A stretch of 64,000 nucleotides of DNA from Adineta vaga. Lineage: Eukaryota; Rotifera. The stretch is taken from contig CP075493.1 of assembly GCA_021613535.1 (NCBI GenBank), forward strand, positions 12,028,001-12,092,000, written 5' to 3'. A program made the position numbers and the translations under genes. The notes under the pieces were generated by a model. That model saw only the letters and a list, made by a program, of their open reading frames with translations. It made no database searches and had not been told where the DNA came from. Below, in pieces: positions 33,896-46,796 of this stretch (positions are counted from its first letter, which is position 1; every line of letters begins with the position of its first letter).

Positions 33896-34856
33896 GATAT
33901 GTACACAATTTCTTTAACATACCGAGAATATTACATTAAAATATAACGACAATCACATTGCCGAATCTAACAATATTCTGTAATATCTAGGAGAATTCAG
34001 AAAGTTTATTTTGTCGGTCGTTTACTTCTGTATAATAGTATGATAGATAGGTGATAAGTTTGTAAATTTCGATAGATTTTCCAACGTTGCATATTTCCTA
34101 GATCAGTATATATATATACATATATGTACAGCCGTATGCACTTGTAAGCAACTTCAACTGTCTCGTCATGAATTGTAGGTTCGTTCAATTATTTCTAATG
34201 AGAATATAATACTTCCCATTCATCGTTGATGTATATCAAAATGGAGTGAAATTTGTTATTGCTTTATTTGTCTTCATCTTATAATAAAGAATCACCGACA
34301 CATTTCAGATAGTGGAAGGAAAAAATTGCTGTGTGATACTTTTACAACATGGCATAACTTTACTAGATTGAAAAATGCTTGTAAGAATATAATTATGAAT
34401 TACAATAGAGTATTAGTCAAAACAATTTTCTCATATATTCATTAATTGTAATAAAGATGCTTTTTCAAAATTATCGCTTACTCTAAAAATCGAATGGAAT
34501 TCATGTAAATACTAGGCATCTTTATGAATAACATAAAAATAAATATGTGATTATAGTTCATATCGCGGACAAAGAGTAAAAGATTAAAGAATATAATATT
34601 CATTTTTATTTTTACCTTCTTTTGAGATAATGAAGGATCGTCATCTTCTTCTTTTTTTCATTTGAAATATTATTTTAGCTCAATGAAATTTTATATTAAT
34701 AATCTAGATGACATAAGATTTTCATTCTTTCCCATCGAATATCAGAAAGAACATTTCATTAAAGAATAATATATTCACTTATGTTTTATTTTATGAGAAA
34801 AAAAAACTAAGTTCATTCTTACGAAAGACTTCTAGTTCACATATCTTCTGAGAATT
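33896..34856. other. Intergenic, no gene seen
   Basis: AT-rich spacer between two plus-strand genes; no coding-like frame on either strand. Confidence 0.4.
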
Positions 34857-35870
34857 ATGTCATTGATATATATTAGTCAACAAATAACGATTTATTGTGG
34901 TTGGTTTATCGTTCTTGCTGGATTTATTGGAAATAGTTTGAATATTTTGATATTTTCAAGTGCTCGTAATTATCGAACAACACCTTGTACATTTTATTTT
35001 CTCATTCTTTCAATCAACAATATCATTACTATCACAGTTAATATGATATCACGTATTTTTATTGCAGGTTATCTAATCGATTTCACTCGTACTTCGAGTT
35101 TTTGGTGTAAACTACGAGCATATCTTATATGTGTTGTTTGTTTAATTGCTTTCACTTTGTCATGTTTAGCGTCAATGGATCAATTTTTTGCAACATCGAA
35201 AAGCACAACGCTTCGTCGTGTAAGTAATATCAAATGGGCACATAGAATCACAATTACAGTTATCATTATATGTTGTTTACATGGAATATTCAATCTTTTT
35301 TTTTATGACGTCATACCAATCACACAGATATGTGGTATCATAAATGCACAATATGCTGTTTATGCTGCTTTTTACATTCTTGGTCTTACTTGTTTTATTC
35401 CAATAATAATCATGGTCATATTTGGATATTTGACTTATCGAAATATTCATTTAGTAAGAGCACTTGCTGAACAACAAGCTGATTATCAATTAATACGAAT
35501 GACTTTGATTCAAGTAATTCTTATTGTTACTTCAATAGGCCCATTTGGAGTGAATTATGTTTATAATTTACTTACATCGACAACTTTGAAAGGTATAGAT
35601 CGATTATTGATAGAAGCATTTATATTATCAATGTCGAGTCTGTTAACTAATGTGAATTACATTGTATGTTAGTTTATTTGTATTTATGGGAAATAGTTCT
35701 TTTAAATTTTATATCTCTAGGGAAGTTTTTACATGTTTTTGATGACATCAAGTCGATTTCGTCGACATGTAAAAGATCGAATCTTATTTTGGCAAACACA
35801 AAATCGAATAGTTCCCTTTCAACGAACTGGATTTCAAGGAATACTATCAAATACAAGAACCAAGAATTAA
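34857..35870 (+). CDS. Rhodopsin-like GPCR, 318 residues, intron within TM7
   Basis: The first exon (34857-35663) encodes TM1-TM6 and the start of TM7 (LLTNVNYI). It then meets a gtatgt donor; read through, it would stop after two codons. A 57-bp intron ends ctctag. The second exon (35721-35870) continues GSFYMFLMTSSRFRRHVKD and ends NTRTKN and a stop, restoring a complete TM7 and basic tail. TM1 carries GNSLNILIF. The DRY position is ASMDQF, so the Arg is missing. The Cys before TM3 is in FWCKLR. Diverged family-1 receptor. The missing Arg may alter G-protein coupling. Confidence 0.83.
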
Positions 35871-36663
35871 AAGACTGTAGTTCTTTTCTCTAATAGTGTA
35901 TGTTGTATAATTAGAAATTGTATTCTTTACAATAAATATAACAACCCTCAAGATTTGAAAATGAAGTCCGTACTGACGTCAGATTTATAATATAGATAGA
36001 CGACTACAGGTGAAATAAAATGAAAACTTACCTTGTTTAATAACTCTTCCAGTTCTAGTTCAATCATTAAGATATGCATGACTACGTTCAATTATATTCT
36101 AAGTGCAAATATTCACTATATAGAAATTATTACTAGAAGAAAGATACGTTGACAATATGCGAAGAAAAAACAATGAATAGCATATGTCATGCGATAGAAT
36201 TCAAGTTAGATTTAAAAATTGTTCTATATTCAATTATTTACTAATGTAATAAATCTTATATTGATGCTATTCTCTGTATAGGATAGAATTCTATACTAAT
36301 TATATTAGTCCAACATTTTTTCAATCAGATTGCGTATCGAATAAACTATTTTATTATGATGTTCTCAATATCAATGTAAATACAAAATAGATATTATAGT
36401 ATTGAACAGATCTATATATGTTCTTCGTATGTTTTTGTTGATCTTTCATTTTCTTAATATTTATATTTAGATACGGCATTATATGTCATTCTTTATTAGT
36501 GAAAATGTGTAGATATGAGTGAAACTATCATATACGCAGACCTTGAGATAATCTCATAGAAGCTTATAGAATGAAGAGCAAAAACACAAAAGCGTACATT
36601 CATGCGATACATCAAAGCGGTTGAATAGCACACAAGATGATCATTTCGTTTTGTCCTTCTCCG
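35871..36663. other. Convergent intergenic spacer
   Basis: AT-rich DNA between the 3' ends of two receptor genes. No coding-like frame. Confidence 0.4.
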
Positions 36664-39600
36664 TCAATATATTTTGAATAGATTTCGATAACGACTAATT
36701 GCTTTATGAAATTCTTGTTTATAAACCGTTGATGGTAAAACGAATAAGACAAAAGTAAGTGTTGATGGAATCAATGATATGAAATATCCTGTCAGAAACA
36801 GATGTGAATCACTTGCAGATCTGATACAACTTGATGCGAATGCAATAATTAAACGTGGAATAACAAGGAGAATCAATACAAATGGACCAATAAGAAGATT
36901 TTTATGCTGTTGAATTTGTTCTTTTAAAATGATTCCATACTTTTGTTTTTTTTGTATTGATTTCCGTTGTTGAGTTTTACTTATTATAATAATGCTTGTC
37001 GAGATGATATTGATAATAAATGGAGCAATAAAATGAAATGTATTCACTACATAATCCAATAGACGAATAGAAGATCGATATTTTGCAATACATTGAAATC
37101 GCTTTTCATCATCATCATCATCATTATATAGATTTCGATGTAATGGATCATGAATACAAGTTAGCATTATAATGAATAAAAGAAAACAGATTATATATTT
37201 TGCAAAGGATTTTATTTTTCTTTGATTAAAATTAATACCTTTGACTGCAATTATTGCTCGTTCAATTGATACAAATGCTGTTAACCATTGATCCATTGTT
37301 AAACATATTCGAAGAAGAAAATCTAGAAAAATACATTGAAATTTGAGAAATAATTCATTTTGAATTAATCCAATTTGTGAATAAATAAAAATCCAAAATT
37401 TCAATGTAAATATAATCATTGTTAATAAAATAATAACTGAAGTAAAAAGAAGATAAATTCCGCAACCAAATTCACGTAATTTTCCACTTTTAAATGTTAA
37501 CAATGAAAGAATACCATTTATTAAACCAGAAATAATTATCAATATACTAAAAATTTCACTAATTAAAACTATATATGATTGTTTAATAATATTTCTATTC
37601 GAATGAATATGAAAAGCGAGAATAGCATCAAGTGAAAGACTAAATGCATTTGTTGTTAATTCACATTTCGTTCCATAATAACAAACAGGACATTGACATA
37701 GGAAATATTTTGGACATGGCGATTTTTCTTGATAACAATCACCTCCATTACTACAATCACTCTTTCCTAAACAAGTTGTACGTGTATTATGATCAAATTC
37801 AAAACAATTCGATACACGTTGTTCATTCATCACTTGTTGACACATACAAAATTGTTGTTCATCATAAAAACATGTTAAGAATAAATTTATCTGACATGGC
37901 AAATGATAATATTTTATACGATGAAGACGATGATAATCCAGAATTGTTTGATTAAATACTTCACTTATATTTAAACACTCACTTCTTGATGTTAACTTTT
38001 TTTCAATCACCATTTGTGGTTGATAGGTTTTTTCCATGTAAATTAAATGATAATTTTTATTGGGTAATTCAATAAAGAGAAGATGAAATTCAAGTGACCA
38101 ATAGATAGTAATGAAATTTTGTACCATTGTAATTCGTTTTACAGTTGTTGTTCGAACAGGAAAATTATTTGTTTGTATTTGAATAAAATGAGCAAATATT
38201 AATGAATGTAAATCTGGTGTTTGATCAAATGATATGATGAATTTCGTTCGACTTATTTCACAATGATGACCAGAAAATCCTTTAGGACAATAACATGTTG
38301 ATTTATTCTTCGATGTTTCATATTCATCTGTTGGTATACATGTACCTCCATTCATACAAATCTCTTCTTGACATCGATTATTATCAATTAAACATCGAGG
38401 ACCCATTTTATTCATTGGACAAACACATAATGATCGATTATTAGCCAATTGACCGAGACATAATGATTTAGTTGAACACGAACAAGAATATTCAATTGTA
38501 CAATATTGACCTGTCCAACCTGAATCGCATTGACAAAAGCTTTCGTTATTCGAATCATCAAAGTATCTAATACATTTTCCATGTATACATTGATTAGTCA
38601 CACAATTGTCGATCTCATCCGGACTATTAGGAATATTGAATTGAAAGACAAGACGATGAACAGGTAAAAATGAATGATTCAAATGTTTGATGAAACTTGC
38701 TCGATAAGTTAATGTTCTTCTTTCATAAATATCAATATGAAGGGAATAATTGTTTTGAAGATTTTTTGGTCGAGTCGAATATAATAAATAGAAATTAAAT
38801 TTCTTTTGACAATCTTTTAAAAAGAGATAATTCAATTGTTCAGATGAATGAATCAATCGTTCATTACTATCATCAATTAATGATATAATAATAATGAATG
38901 GTATTTGTCGAGAATATGCCGTGGCATGAAATTGTACGGTAAGACTAATCCGTTGATTTTGATATTGACATCGATCACCATAAAAACTTGGCGGACAAAG
39001 ACAAATGATACTCGTAAGATTTAGTTCTTTATTTAATCGAAGTTGTAGAGGAAAACCACGATGACAATGTGGTTGGTAAGGTTCAATAACTTCGGAAGTT
39101 TCCGATGAATCAATCGATAAACTAAGAAAACCGTGTTCAATAGATGGTCCAAGTGAATTTTGACTTTGATCTAATGTAAAATATATATGCGATCGCTTTC
39201 CGATTTGTATAAATGATCTACACAATGATTTTGCGATATCAGATCCGTATAATTCAAATTCTCGTGCGCAAATACCTTGAGTAACCGGTTTACCAGTAAG
39301 ATCATTACTTTGACAGACTAATTCATCTTCTCCATCAATCTCACAATCAATCTTGTCATTGCATATCCTGTGGGATAAAATGCAAATTTTTCTATCAGAA
39401 TATTTACAATAAAATGTATACGGATTAGATTCATTGATAGTAGTTCTATCACAAAATGTTGGTTCATCAGCAGCACCAATACAATCAATAATCCCATCAT
39501 TCGCTTTTTCAATCGGTAAACATATTAAATTCTTGGTTTCTATTGAGACACAAACATGATGATTTTCCGAACAATTTAATAATGCTATAGATGGATCACA

Positions 39601-41478
39601 ATTAATTTCATCGATTCCATTAGGAAAATGCCAAAATCCATCACAACGATTGTAAATATGAAGTGATGGCCAATGCTCACAATTTGTTTCATCTGTTTCA
39701 TTTTTATCTTCAACAAATTCTTGTGACAAATGAAGATATTTATCACAAATTGTTTGAAATAGAATTGTATTTTTAAAATAATTTTCACCGAACTCTTCAT
39801 CAGAACAATAATTATCACCGGGTACTTTACAATCACACGACCATCCGTCGTTGACTTGAGCGATATGAATGTATTCATTCGTGCCCTTGCATTTTGTATA
39901 ATGTGAAAGTTGTTTCATTAGATCTGTATTATTACTTATCGTCAAATAATCTTCATCATCACCATAATAACAATCCATAATCGTATTGAGAAGACGATTT
40001 TTCGAAATACATTTCAATGAATCTCTACATTGATATATCATCGATTGATTACAGAATGTTGAATCATTAGAAATAAGTGCTATGTTCGTACGTAACCATT
40101 CTGTTAAAGGCTTGATATACAATTGCAACCATCTTGTTTCCCAAAAGCTAACTTCACTGTTCACTACATCCGTATAAAATCGACAGGTTTTATTTATAGT
40201 AGGTAATAGAAATGCTTTTCCATCGTTCGGTATGGGAAGATATTGATCATCATAACAAATATATGTTGGTGGAAGTGGACGAGATGAATATTTTAATTTC
40301 GCTTTATTGTAGACTATATAGACTTGACCATGAAGAAATGGATCATCAGAAATCGATATCATTTCGGGACATTTCGTTTTAACAATCTGATTGAATAAAT
40401 TTTTATTCGAGAGATATTCACAGATTTCTAGCGATGGTACAAGTATATTCGTTAATGTTGGTTCTAATGAATATGGCATTTGCATAATACATTTCATTAA
40501 TGACCAACATTCATCGTCTAAATCTTTTGGTTTAATCGAAAACAATGCTTTTCCTAAAAGATATTCACGATTCGGTCCACATGAACTGGTAAGCGTTTGT
40601 CGATATTTTGAAAAGATTTTACCAAATCTTGTGCATGAAACATCTTCGCGTGCAAATATTGGCTCTCTGGTGTACAATTGATCGTCCGTATTATCGAGAA
40701 GAAACGATGCACTCATATGTTCATCCATTCGATCGAGACAATCAGGAGCTGATGAAGGATCACGAGTAAATGATTTGGGAATACATTGTCCATATCCACA
40801 TTGAAATTCATTCTCATTACATTGATGAATTTCAAGTTGCCAACAAAATTTTTCATCTAATCCATCATTAAGACAATGAACTATTCCATCACATATTTCT
40901 GTCCAATCAAGACATGCAGGCAATGGACCACGCTTGCAGTTTAAATGTAGATAACAAGTCAATTCAGTTGGTTCATACCGATTATTTTGATAATAATCAT
41001 AAACAAATTCATTCAATGATGAATAATTAGCCGTGTAATTAATCAGTGCATATTGACATCGCCAACCAAAATATGGTAAAGTACAATTATAGAAAACTTC
41101 GGTCGCTAAAGATACTGATATTTCATCTGACGATAAGAGTTGATCTAAATAGATTTGATAGTTTTCAATAAGATCAATTGATGCTGACCAATGATATAAT
41201 TGTTCGATTGTAACATGTTGTTCTGCTAATTGAGAAAAATTGAATTTCGATTCGAAGTTATTTTCTGTTAAATTGAAATTTGATGACCATTCTCCCATAC
41301 AATACGAAATGATCTGACGTGGATCAGAATCCTTTATGATATGTGCTGCAACATTCAAACAATGATGTTGAAAATCATGATTTTCATTTGTCCAATCTGT
41401 CAATTGAAAATTGATTTGAATTTCAAGCTTTACCAGTCGTATTAATAAGCAAAAAACGAGCAACTTCTCAAAAAACAT
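36664..41478 (-). CDS. Giant LDLa/EGF/7TM receptor, 1604 residues, intronless
   Basis: Signal peptide MFFEKLLVFCLLIRLV. Residues about 170-260 carry two LDL-receptor class A modules (CDGIVHCLNDGLDEKFC and a neighbour). After a spacer come further LDLa-like units ending DCYYGDDED, IDCIGAADEPTFC and CNDKIDCEIDGEDELVC. EGF modules follow (CLCPPSFYGDRC, CQCDSGWTGQYC, CYCPKGFSGHHC, CQCPVCYYGTKC), the last just before the membrane. The C-terminal 300 residues form a seven-helix domain with an SIERA motif at the DRY position and LPSTVYKQEF at NPxxY. The long ectodomain suggests binding of a large ligand or lipoprotein, with signalling through G proteins. LDLa plus 7TM recalls relaxin-type receptors, but leucine-rich repeats are absent. 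Having no intron in 4.8 kb is striking. Confidence 0.9.
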   Translation of the reverse strand: MFFEKLLVFCLLIRLVKLEIQINFQLTDWTNENHDFQHHCLNVAAHIIKDSDPRQIISYCMGEWSSNFNLTENNFESKFNFSQLAEQHVTIEQLYHWSASIDLIENYQIYLDQLLSSDEISVSLATEVFYNCTLPYFGWRCQYALINYTANYSSLNEFVYDYYQNNRYEPTELTCYLHLNCKRGPLPACLDWTEICDGIVHCLNDGLDEKFCWQLEIHQCNENEFQCGYGQCIPKSFTRDPSSAPDCLDRMDEHMSASFLLDNTDDQLYTREPIFAREDVSCTRFGKIFSKYRQTLTSSCGPNREYLLGKALFSIKPKDLDDECWSLMKCIMQMPYSLEPTLTNILVPSLEICEYLSNKNLFNQIVKTKCPEMISISDDPFLHGQVYIVYNKAKLKYSSRPLPPTYICYDDQYLPIPNDGKAFLLPTINKTCRFYTDVVNSEVSFWETRWLQLYIKPLTEWLRTNIALISNDSTFCNQSMIYQCRDSLKCISKNRLLNTIMDCYYGDDEDYLTISNNTDLMKQLSHYTKCKGTNEYIHIAQVNDGWSCDCKVPGDNYCSDEEFGENYFKNTILFQTICDKYLHLSQEFVEDKNETDETNCEHWPSLHIYNRCDGFWHFPNGIDEINCDPSIALLNCSENHHVCVSIETKNLICLPIEKANDGIIDCIGAADEPTFCDRTTINESNPYTFYCKYSDRKICILSHRICNDKIDCEIDGEDELVCQSNDLTGKPVTQGICAREFELYGSDIAKSLCRSFIQIGKRSHIYFTLDQSQNSLGPSIEHGFLSLSIDSSETSEVIEPYQPHCHRGFPLQLRLNKELNLTSIICLCPPSFYGDRCQYQNQRISLTVQFHATAYSRQIPFIIIISLIDDSNERLIHSSEQLNYLFLKDCQKKFNFYLLYSTRPKNLQNNYSLHIDIYERRTLTYRASFIKHLNHSFLPVHRLVFQFNIPNSPDEIDNCVTNQCIHGKCIRYFDDSNNESFCQCDSGWTGQYCTIEYSCSCSTKSLCLGQLANNRSLCVCPMNKMGPRCLIDNNRCQEEICMNGGTCIPTDEYETSKNKSTCYCPKGFSGHHCEISRTKFIISFDQTPDLHSLIFAHFIQIQTNNFPVRTTTVKRITMVQNFITIYWSLEFHLLFIELPNKNYHLIYMEKTYQPQMVIEKKLTSRSECLNISEVFNQTILDYHRLHRIKYYHLPCQINLFLTCFYDEQQFCMCQQVMNEQRVSNCFEFDHNTRTTCLGKSDCSNGGDCYQEKSPCPKYFLCQCPVCYYGTKCELTTNAFSLSLDAILAFHIHSNRNIIKQSYIVLISEIFSILIIISGLINGILSLLTFKSGKLREFGCGIYLLFTSVIILLTMIIFTLKFWIFIYSQIGLIQNELFLKFQCIFLDFLLRICLTMDQWLTAFVSIERAIIAVKGINFNQRKIKSFAKYIICFLLFIIMLTCIHDPLHRNLYNDDDDDEKRFQCIAKYRSSIRLLDYVVNTFHFIAPFIINIISTSIIIISKTQQRKSIQKKQKYGIILKEQIQQHKNLLIGPFVLILLVIPRLIIAFASSCIRSASDSHLFLTGYFISLIPSTLTFVLFVLPSTVYKQEFHKAISRYRNLFKIY

Positions 41479-42716
41479 TTTTTGTAATCGAATGAATAGT
41501 AAGATAAATATCGTTAAAATACAGAAAAAAAAGAACGTTAAATACCATCAGGTGGTATTTTTCCAAGATAAAGAAACGGAACGTTATTATTAGAAATCGA
41601 CAGAAAAACCTAGATGCTATCAGTCGAAATAAGTGTGCGTAAATCATAAAGAAACTATATCGTTTTCTTCAGTTCAATTTCAGTGCAACAATATTTTCAC
41701 TTATGCGTTTCTCTCTTTTTTTTTCTGTAATCTAAACATATTTTGATCAACACACAGCATCTGTTTAAAAATAATTCTTATGGAAATATTTATAGAAAAT
41801 AAAAGTTCATTTTCTAGATGAATAATGGTGAGAATGGGTAGATTTAAACTTTGAAAGATAATTCATAAATTATATTCTTTTTTGTTCTTGTTTTTTCTTC
41901 CATCCTGTAACTAATATTATAGAAAAAAAACGCTGATTTATTCTTTCTTCGAGAGGATCCAGATGTTATGTAAAAACGTTGAGGTTCGTAATTTCATTTG
42001 AATGAGAAAAATGCACTTAACGTGCAAACATAAATCAATTATATACTGTTTAGCATATCTTGAATCTTCACTGCTTCTGCAAAAGTTCAAATTTAATATC
42101 AAATGTCTATGACTAACAATGAAACCCATCGATGAATACAATAGACTCTTGCATAGATAAAGTGTTAACTTATATTGATATTCATCCTTCTTTTGTTTAG
42201 CATTACAAGAGAATACATTGTGGCCTATTGAAATTTGTAAAATAAATCAATCAACTGTTCTAAAACCTTTCTTTGCTCAGCTCTACTTATAGTTAAATGC
42301 AATTATAACAATATGTTCTTGCTCATTCTTCTATATTGTTATATAGGTTGTGAATAGAAAAAAAAAATTTTTTTCCTATATTACTTTCACCGAACTGAGA
42401 GAAAATGACGTCTAAAACTAATATTCATCATTTCCTTATAAGTAAAGTTTTTTCTGCGTATTTTCACCTTGAGGATGTTCTCAGTTGAAAATAGTTCAAG
42501 AATTTTTTCCTATTATTATTTACATCCGATCGAAACTATGTCAATAAAGGTATGGAAAATTTAATTCAATTTTTGCTCTATATACATAGTATCCCAGGTT
42601 AATGGAAACAAAATGATTATTATTGATTACATTCTTCGGCTTTAAGAAAACAATCATTGTTCTTTTTTCTAACAAAAAGAGGACTTGATCTAGAATCTTT
42701 ATATTATTGTTTAAAT
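41479..42716. other. Divergent intergenic region
   Basis: 5' flanks of the giant receptor (minus) and the NHL/EGF gene (plus). AT-rich, no coding-like frame seen. Confidence 0.4.
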
Positions 42717-45700
42717 ATGAATTTGAAAAATATATTCTTCGTAGGATTGATAAATCTTTTGGTTCTCGATAAGATATCAAGTGAGTTTTACAGAGTTTTA
42801 ATGAGAAATAGAAGCGATGTTGAATGAATAAATATTTCACTATTATTTTTAAGGTCAATTGACACTATCAGCAGAAGCAGTTTGGGATCAAAATGGAATT
42901 ACAGTTACTGGAGTTGCGAATGGAACTAACGGTCCATCATGGTATGAACTTGATAGACCCTTAGGTATATCGATTACGGACGATGATGTTCTATATATAG
43001 CTGATTCGATAAATAATCGTATTGTTGTTGTGCAACTTGGATCGACATATAATGTGTCTATAATTGGAAATGGACCAGGTCCTGCTATATCTCAATTCTC
43101 CAATCCATTCGATGTCTTCACAACTAATACCACACTTTACGTTAACGACTTGAGTAATCTACGAGTGAAAACAAGTTTATTGAATGGTTCTGATCCAATG
43201 ATTGCACTTACTTTTATCAGTTTATCAATTGGGCCTTGTTATTTTCATGTCGACAATGATGGTAACATATATATGAGTAACACAAACGATCATACAGTCT
43301 TGTATTTTGCTTTCAATTCAACAAATGTTATCATTGTCGCTGGTATTGGGATACCAGGAGCTAATCTTAATCAGCTCAGGTCGCCTTATGGATTGTTCGT
43401 TCCTGCTGATGGATTCCTTTATGTTGCTGATTGCTATAATCATCGAATTATGAAATGGTTTCCCGGAAACATATCTGGTACTGTTGTAGCTGGTAATGGA
43501 GTATGCGGAGCAAGTTCAACACAGCTCTGTGAACCTACCGATATCATTGTTGATGTAAATGAGTACATGTATATAACTGAAAGTGGAAATGCAAGAATTA
43601 CACGTTGGAAACTTAATTTTTCATTTGGAAATTGTATTGCTGCATGCACCGGAGTACATGGAATTGCATCAACACAATTATCTGCACCACACTCTTTAGC
43701 GTTCGATAAATATGGTTCAGTATATGCAAGTGATTGGGATAACAATAGAATTCAAAAATTTCAAATTCTTCCACACAATAGTAAAAGATTATGTCCACCT
43801 TTTTGAGATTGGTTTTACGATACATTTTTTTTTCTTATAGATCCTTCGTATAATCAACCAAAATTTTCTTCTTGTACAACATGGAATTCTCATGCTGTCA
43901 CTTTTCTTAATAGTAGTATAGTTGGAACAATACCAAAAAGTGTCTTCATTGATACGAATAATACGATTTATATTGCTGAACACGCTTTAAATCGTGTTCA
44001 AATTTGGTCCGAAGGTTCAATGATTTCTATTAGAAATATTAGTAATGGATTAAGCTATCCATCTTCTGTCTTTGCCACAGACAATGGCGATATTTATGTT
44101 GACAACGGTGTTTATAACCAACGCGTAGATAAATGGTCAATAAATGCAACAAATTCTGTCGTTGCAATGCATGTCAATAGTTATTGTTATAGTCTATTTG
44201 TTGATATTCACGAGAATCTTTACTGTTCCATGCATTTAAAACATTCTGTTGTGAAACATTCATTTAATAATGAGGCAAATATTACTAGTATTATTGCTGG
44301 AATTGCTGGAACTGCAGGATCAATGCCAAACATGCTTAATGGACCTATAGGTATTTTTGTTGATAAAAATATAAATTTATATTTAGCAGATTGTTACAAT
44401 AATCGAATTCAACTGTTCTCATTTGGAGCTTATAATGGTACAATAGTAGCTGGTAATGGTGCATCATCTACAATATTACTCCAGTGTCCTTCTGATGTTA
44501 AACTTGATGGTAATGGTTATTTATTTATTGTTGATCAGCAAAACAGTCGTATTATTGGATCTGGACCAGCTGGATTTCAATGTATAGCTGGATGTACACG
44601 TACGAGTGGTCCAGCATCGAATCAATTAAATCAACCAGTGACATTAAGTTTTGATCGCTATGGCAATCTCTATATTGCAGACATGTTAAATAATCGGATT
44701 CAAAAATTTTTAGTATCAAAAGACAATTGTCGTTCGTATCTTGAAAATATGTTCTATTCGTTTCTCTCTTACATTCTTTGATTTTTTTACAGGTTCTTAC
44801 AATCAACCAAAATTCTGTTCCAATGCTACTTGGGATGCAAATGCTATTACATTTTTCGAGTCGAAAATAACCGCACCTGAACCTCAAGATATCTTTACTA
44901 ATACTAATAATACCGTCTATTTAATTACTCGAGATTCAGGTGATATTTTTATAACACCAGAACAGAATAACGATACATTGACATTAAATATATCTCATAG
45001 TTCAAAATCACGAAATAGTCTTTTCATCATGAATAATAATGATATTTATGTTGAAGCTAGTACTGCTGATTATCGTATTGACAAATGGATATCAAACACG
45101 ACAAGTCTTATTATGCTATAAATCTGACTAGTGCATGTTGGGATATATTTGTTGATGTAAATGATTATCTCTACTGTTCCTATTATAATGAAAATCAAGT
45201 TATTAAAACATTACTGAATAGTAATTCATCCGTAATAACAATTGCGGCGGGTAATGGTACCGCAGGTTCCGAATCAGATATGTTATTTTCGCCTAGGGGA
45301 ATCTTTGTTGATATGAATCAAAATTTATATGTTGCTGATTGTAACAATGATCGAGTTCAAAGATATTCTTCAGGTCAATTGAATGGAATAACTGTTCTTG
45401 GTAATGGTTCAATTCATATGATTGGACTTTCTTGTCCGAATGGAATCATACTTGACAACGATGGTTATCTTTTTGTCGTTGACTTAAACAATAATCGTAT
45501 TATTGGTTCATCCTCTGATGGATTTAGATGTATAGTTGGCTGTTCCGCAGTGGCTGGTTCCGCAGCGAATGAATTGAGGTCTCCACAACAAATTAGTTTT
45601 GATAGTTATGGCAATCTTTTTGTTACTGATTCGGATAATGATCGCGTACAAAAGTTTCTTTTCATTTCGAATTCTTGCGGTAAGAATATCATAGAGGATT

Positions 45701-46633
45701 GTCTTTTCTTCTAATTGATTTCATTCAGAGGAAATAACAACATCATCTATCACTTATACAAGTCTCTATTCAATTGAAAGTTCAACAAATGATCTTCCAA
45801 CAACAACTCTTTCGAATAGTAATATAAAAACATTTATTATTTATATTCCTCATTCTCTTGTAGTTTCATTATGTTCAACTTCAACAAATATTGGTTCATA
45901 TTGTAATATATCAAGTAATACATGTGATATGCTTCGGCCATGTCTGTACAATGGATTTTGTTATAATTTAAACACAACTCGTCATGGCTATACCTGTGCA
46001 TGTCTATCGGGTTTTAATGGTAGTAACTGTCAATTTGATAATCGATTATGTAAATCGAATACTTGCTGGAATAATGGTTGTGTATTTCTTTTTTTTTTCA
46101 AATTTTGAATAAGAAAAATATCTTCGGCTTTTGTTTTTCGTGTAGGTATCTGTAATGAAACATCGAATAGTACATTTCGATGTTCTTGTCAATTGGGCTG
46201 GACAGGTCTTAATTGTGAACAGAAAGTTGACTATTGTGCAAATGTTACGTGTGAAAACAATGGAATCTGTCGAGCATTATTATTGAATTATAGTTGTGAA
46301 TGTCTTGGTGATAGTTATTCCGGTCGTCAATGTGAAATTGTGAATAGCAAAATAGTTTTATATAAGATACTTGCAAAATCCTTTGCTTATATTGCTATAA
46401 TTGCCATGAGCATTGTTGGAATATTCGTTATTGTAATGGATATATTAAAATATTGTTTTGGTATTGATCCAATTGATCAAGATTTACGACGAAAAAAACA
46501 AATAAAAAAACGTCGAACTCCTATTTTTGTACGGTTTATTTATATTGACTCAACACCAACACAAACAACTAATCATTCTATACTTAACGAGAACAAAACA
46601 GTTCAAAATACAAACAATATTTCTTTATACTGA
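42717..46633 (+). CDS. NHL-repeat propeller / EGF single-pass membrane protein, frameshift in third propeller
   Basis: Exons 42717-42780 (signal peptide MNLKNIFFVGLINLLVL), 42854-43780, 43841-44728 (or 44731), 44793-45679, 45729-46076 and 46146-46633. Exons 2, 3 and 4 each encode one unit of about 300 residues made of NHL repeats (LYVADCYNNRI pattern). Units 2 and 3 open SYNQPKF. Exon 5 is Thr/Ser-rich and begins the EGF modules. Exon 6 completes them (CSCQLGWTGLNC, CECLGDSYSGRQC), then a TM helix (FAYIAIIAMSIVGIFVIVM) and a basic tail. In exon 4 the frame breaks at about 45104-45115: one frame ends at 45121, and a frame shifted by one base carries on as AINLTSACWDIFVDVNDYL, matching unit 2. 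Probably a cell-surface adhesion or receptor protein of about 1200 residues. Confidence 0.85.
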
Positions 46634-46796
46634 ACATATAGATAATAGCAAAATTGATTCATCAGTTACGTTTTACCTATACGTCCATGATTAACTTTTT
46701 GTTTTCTTGTAGAAAAAAAAAAGGTCAATGATATCACACAGTTCTTCTGTTATTTTCTCATTCATTGAAAAATCCAGTTTTCTTGGAATAACTATC

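Noticed and set aside
45104-45130. A mini-intron to explain the NHL frame break
   Set aside because: The only GT...AG pair (about 27 bp) leads to a frame with a stop within ten codons, so splicing does not repair it.
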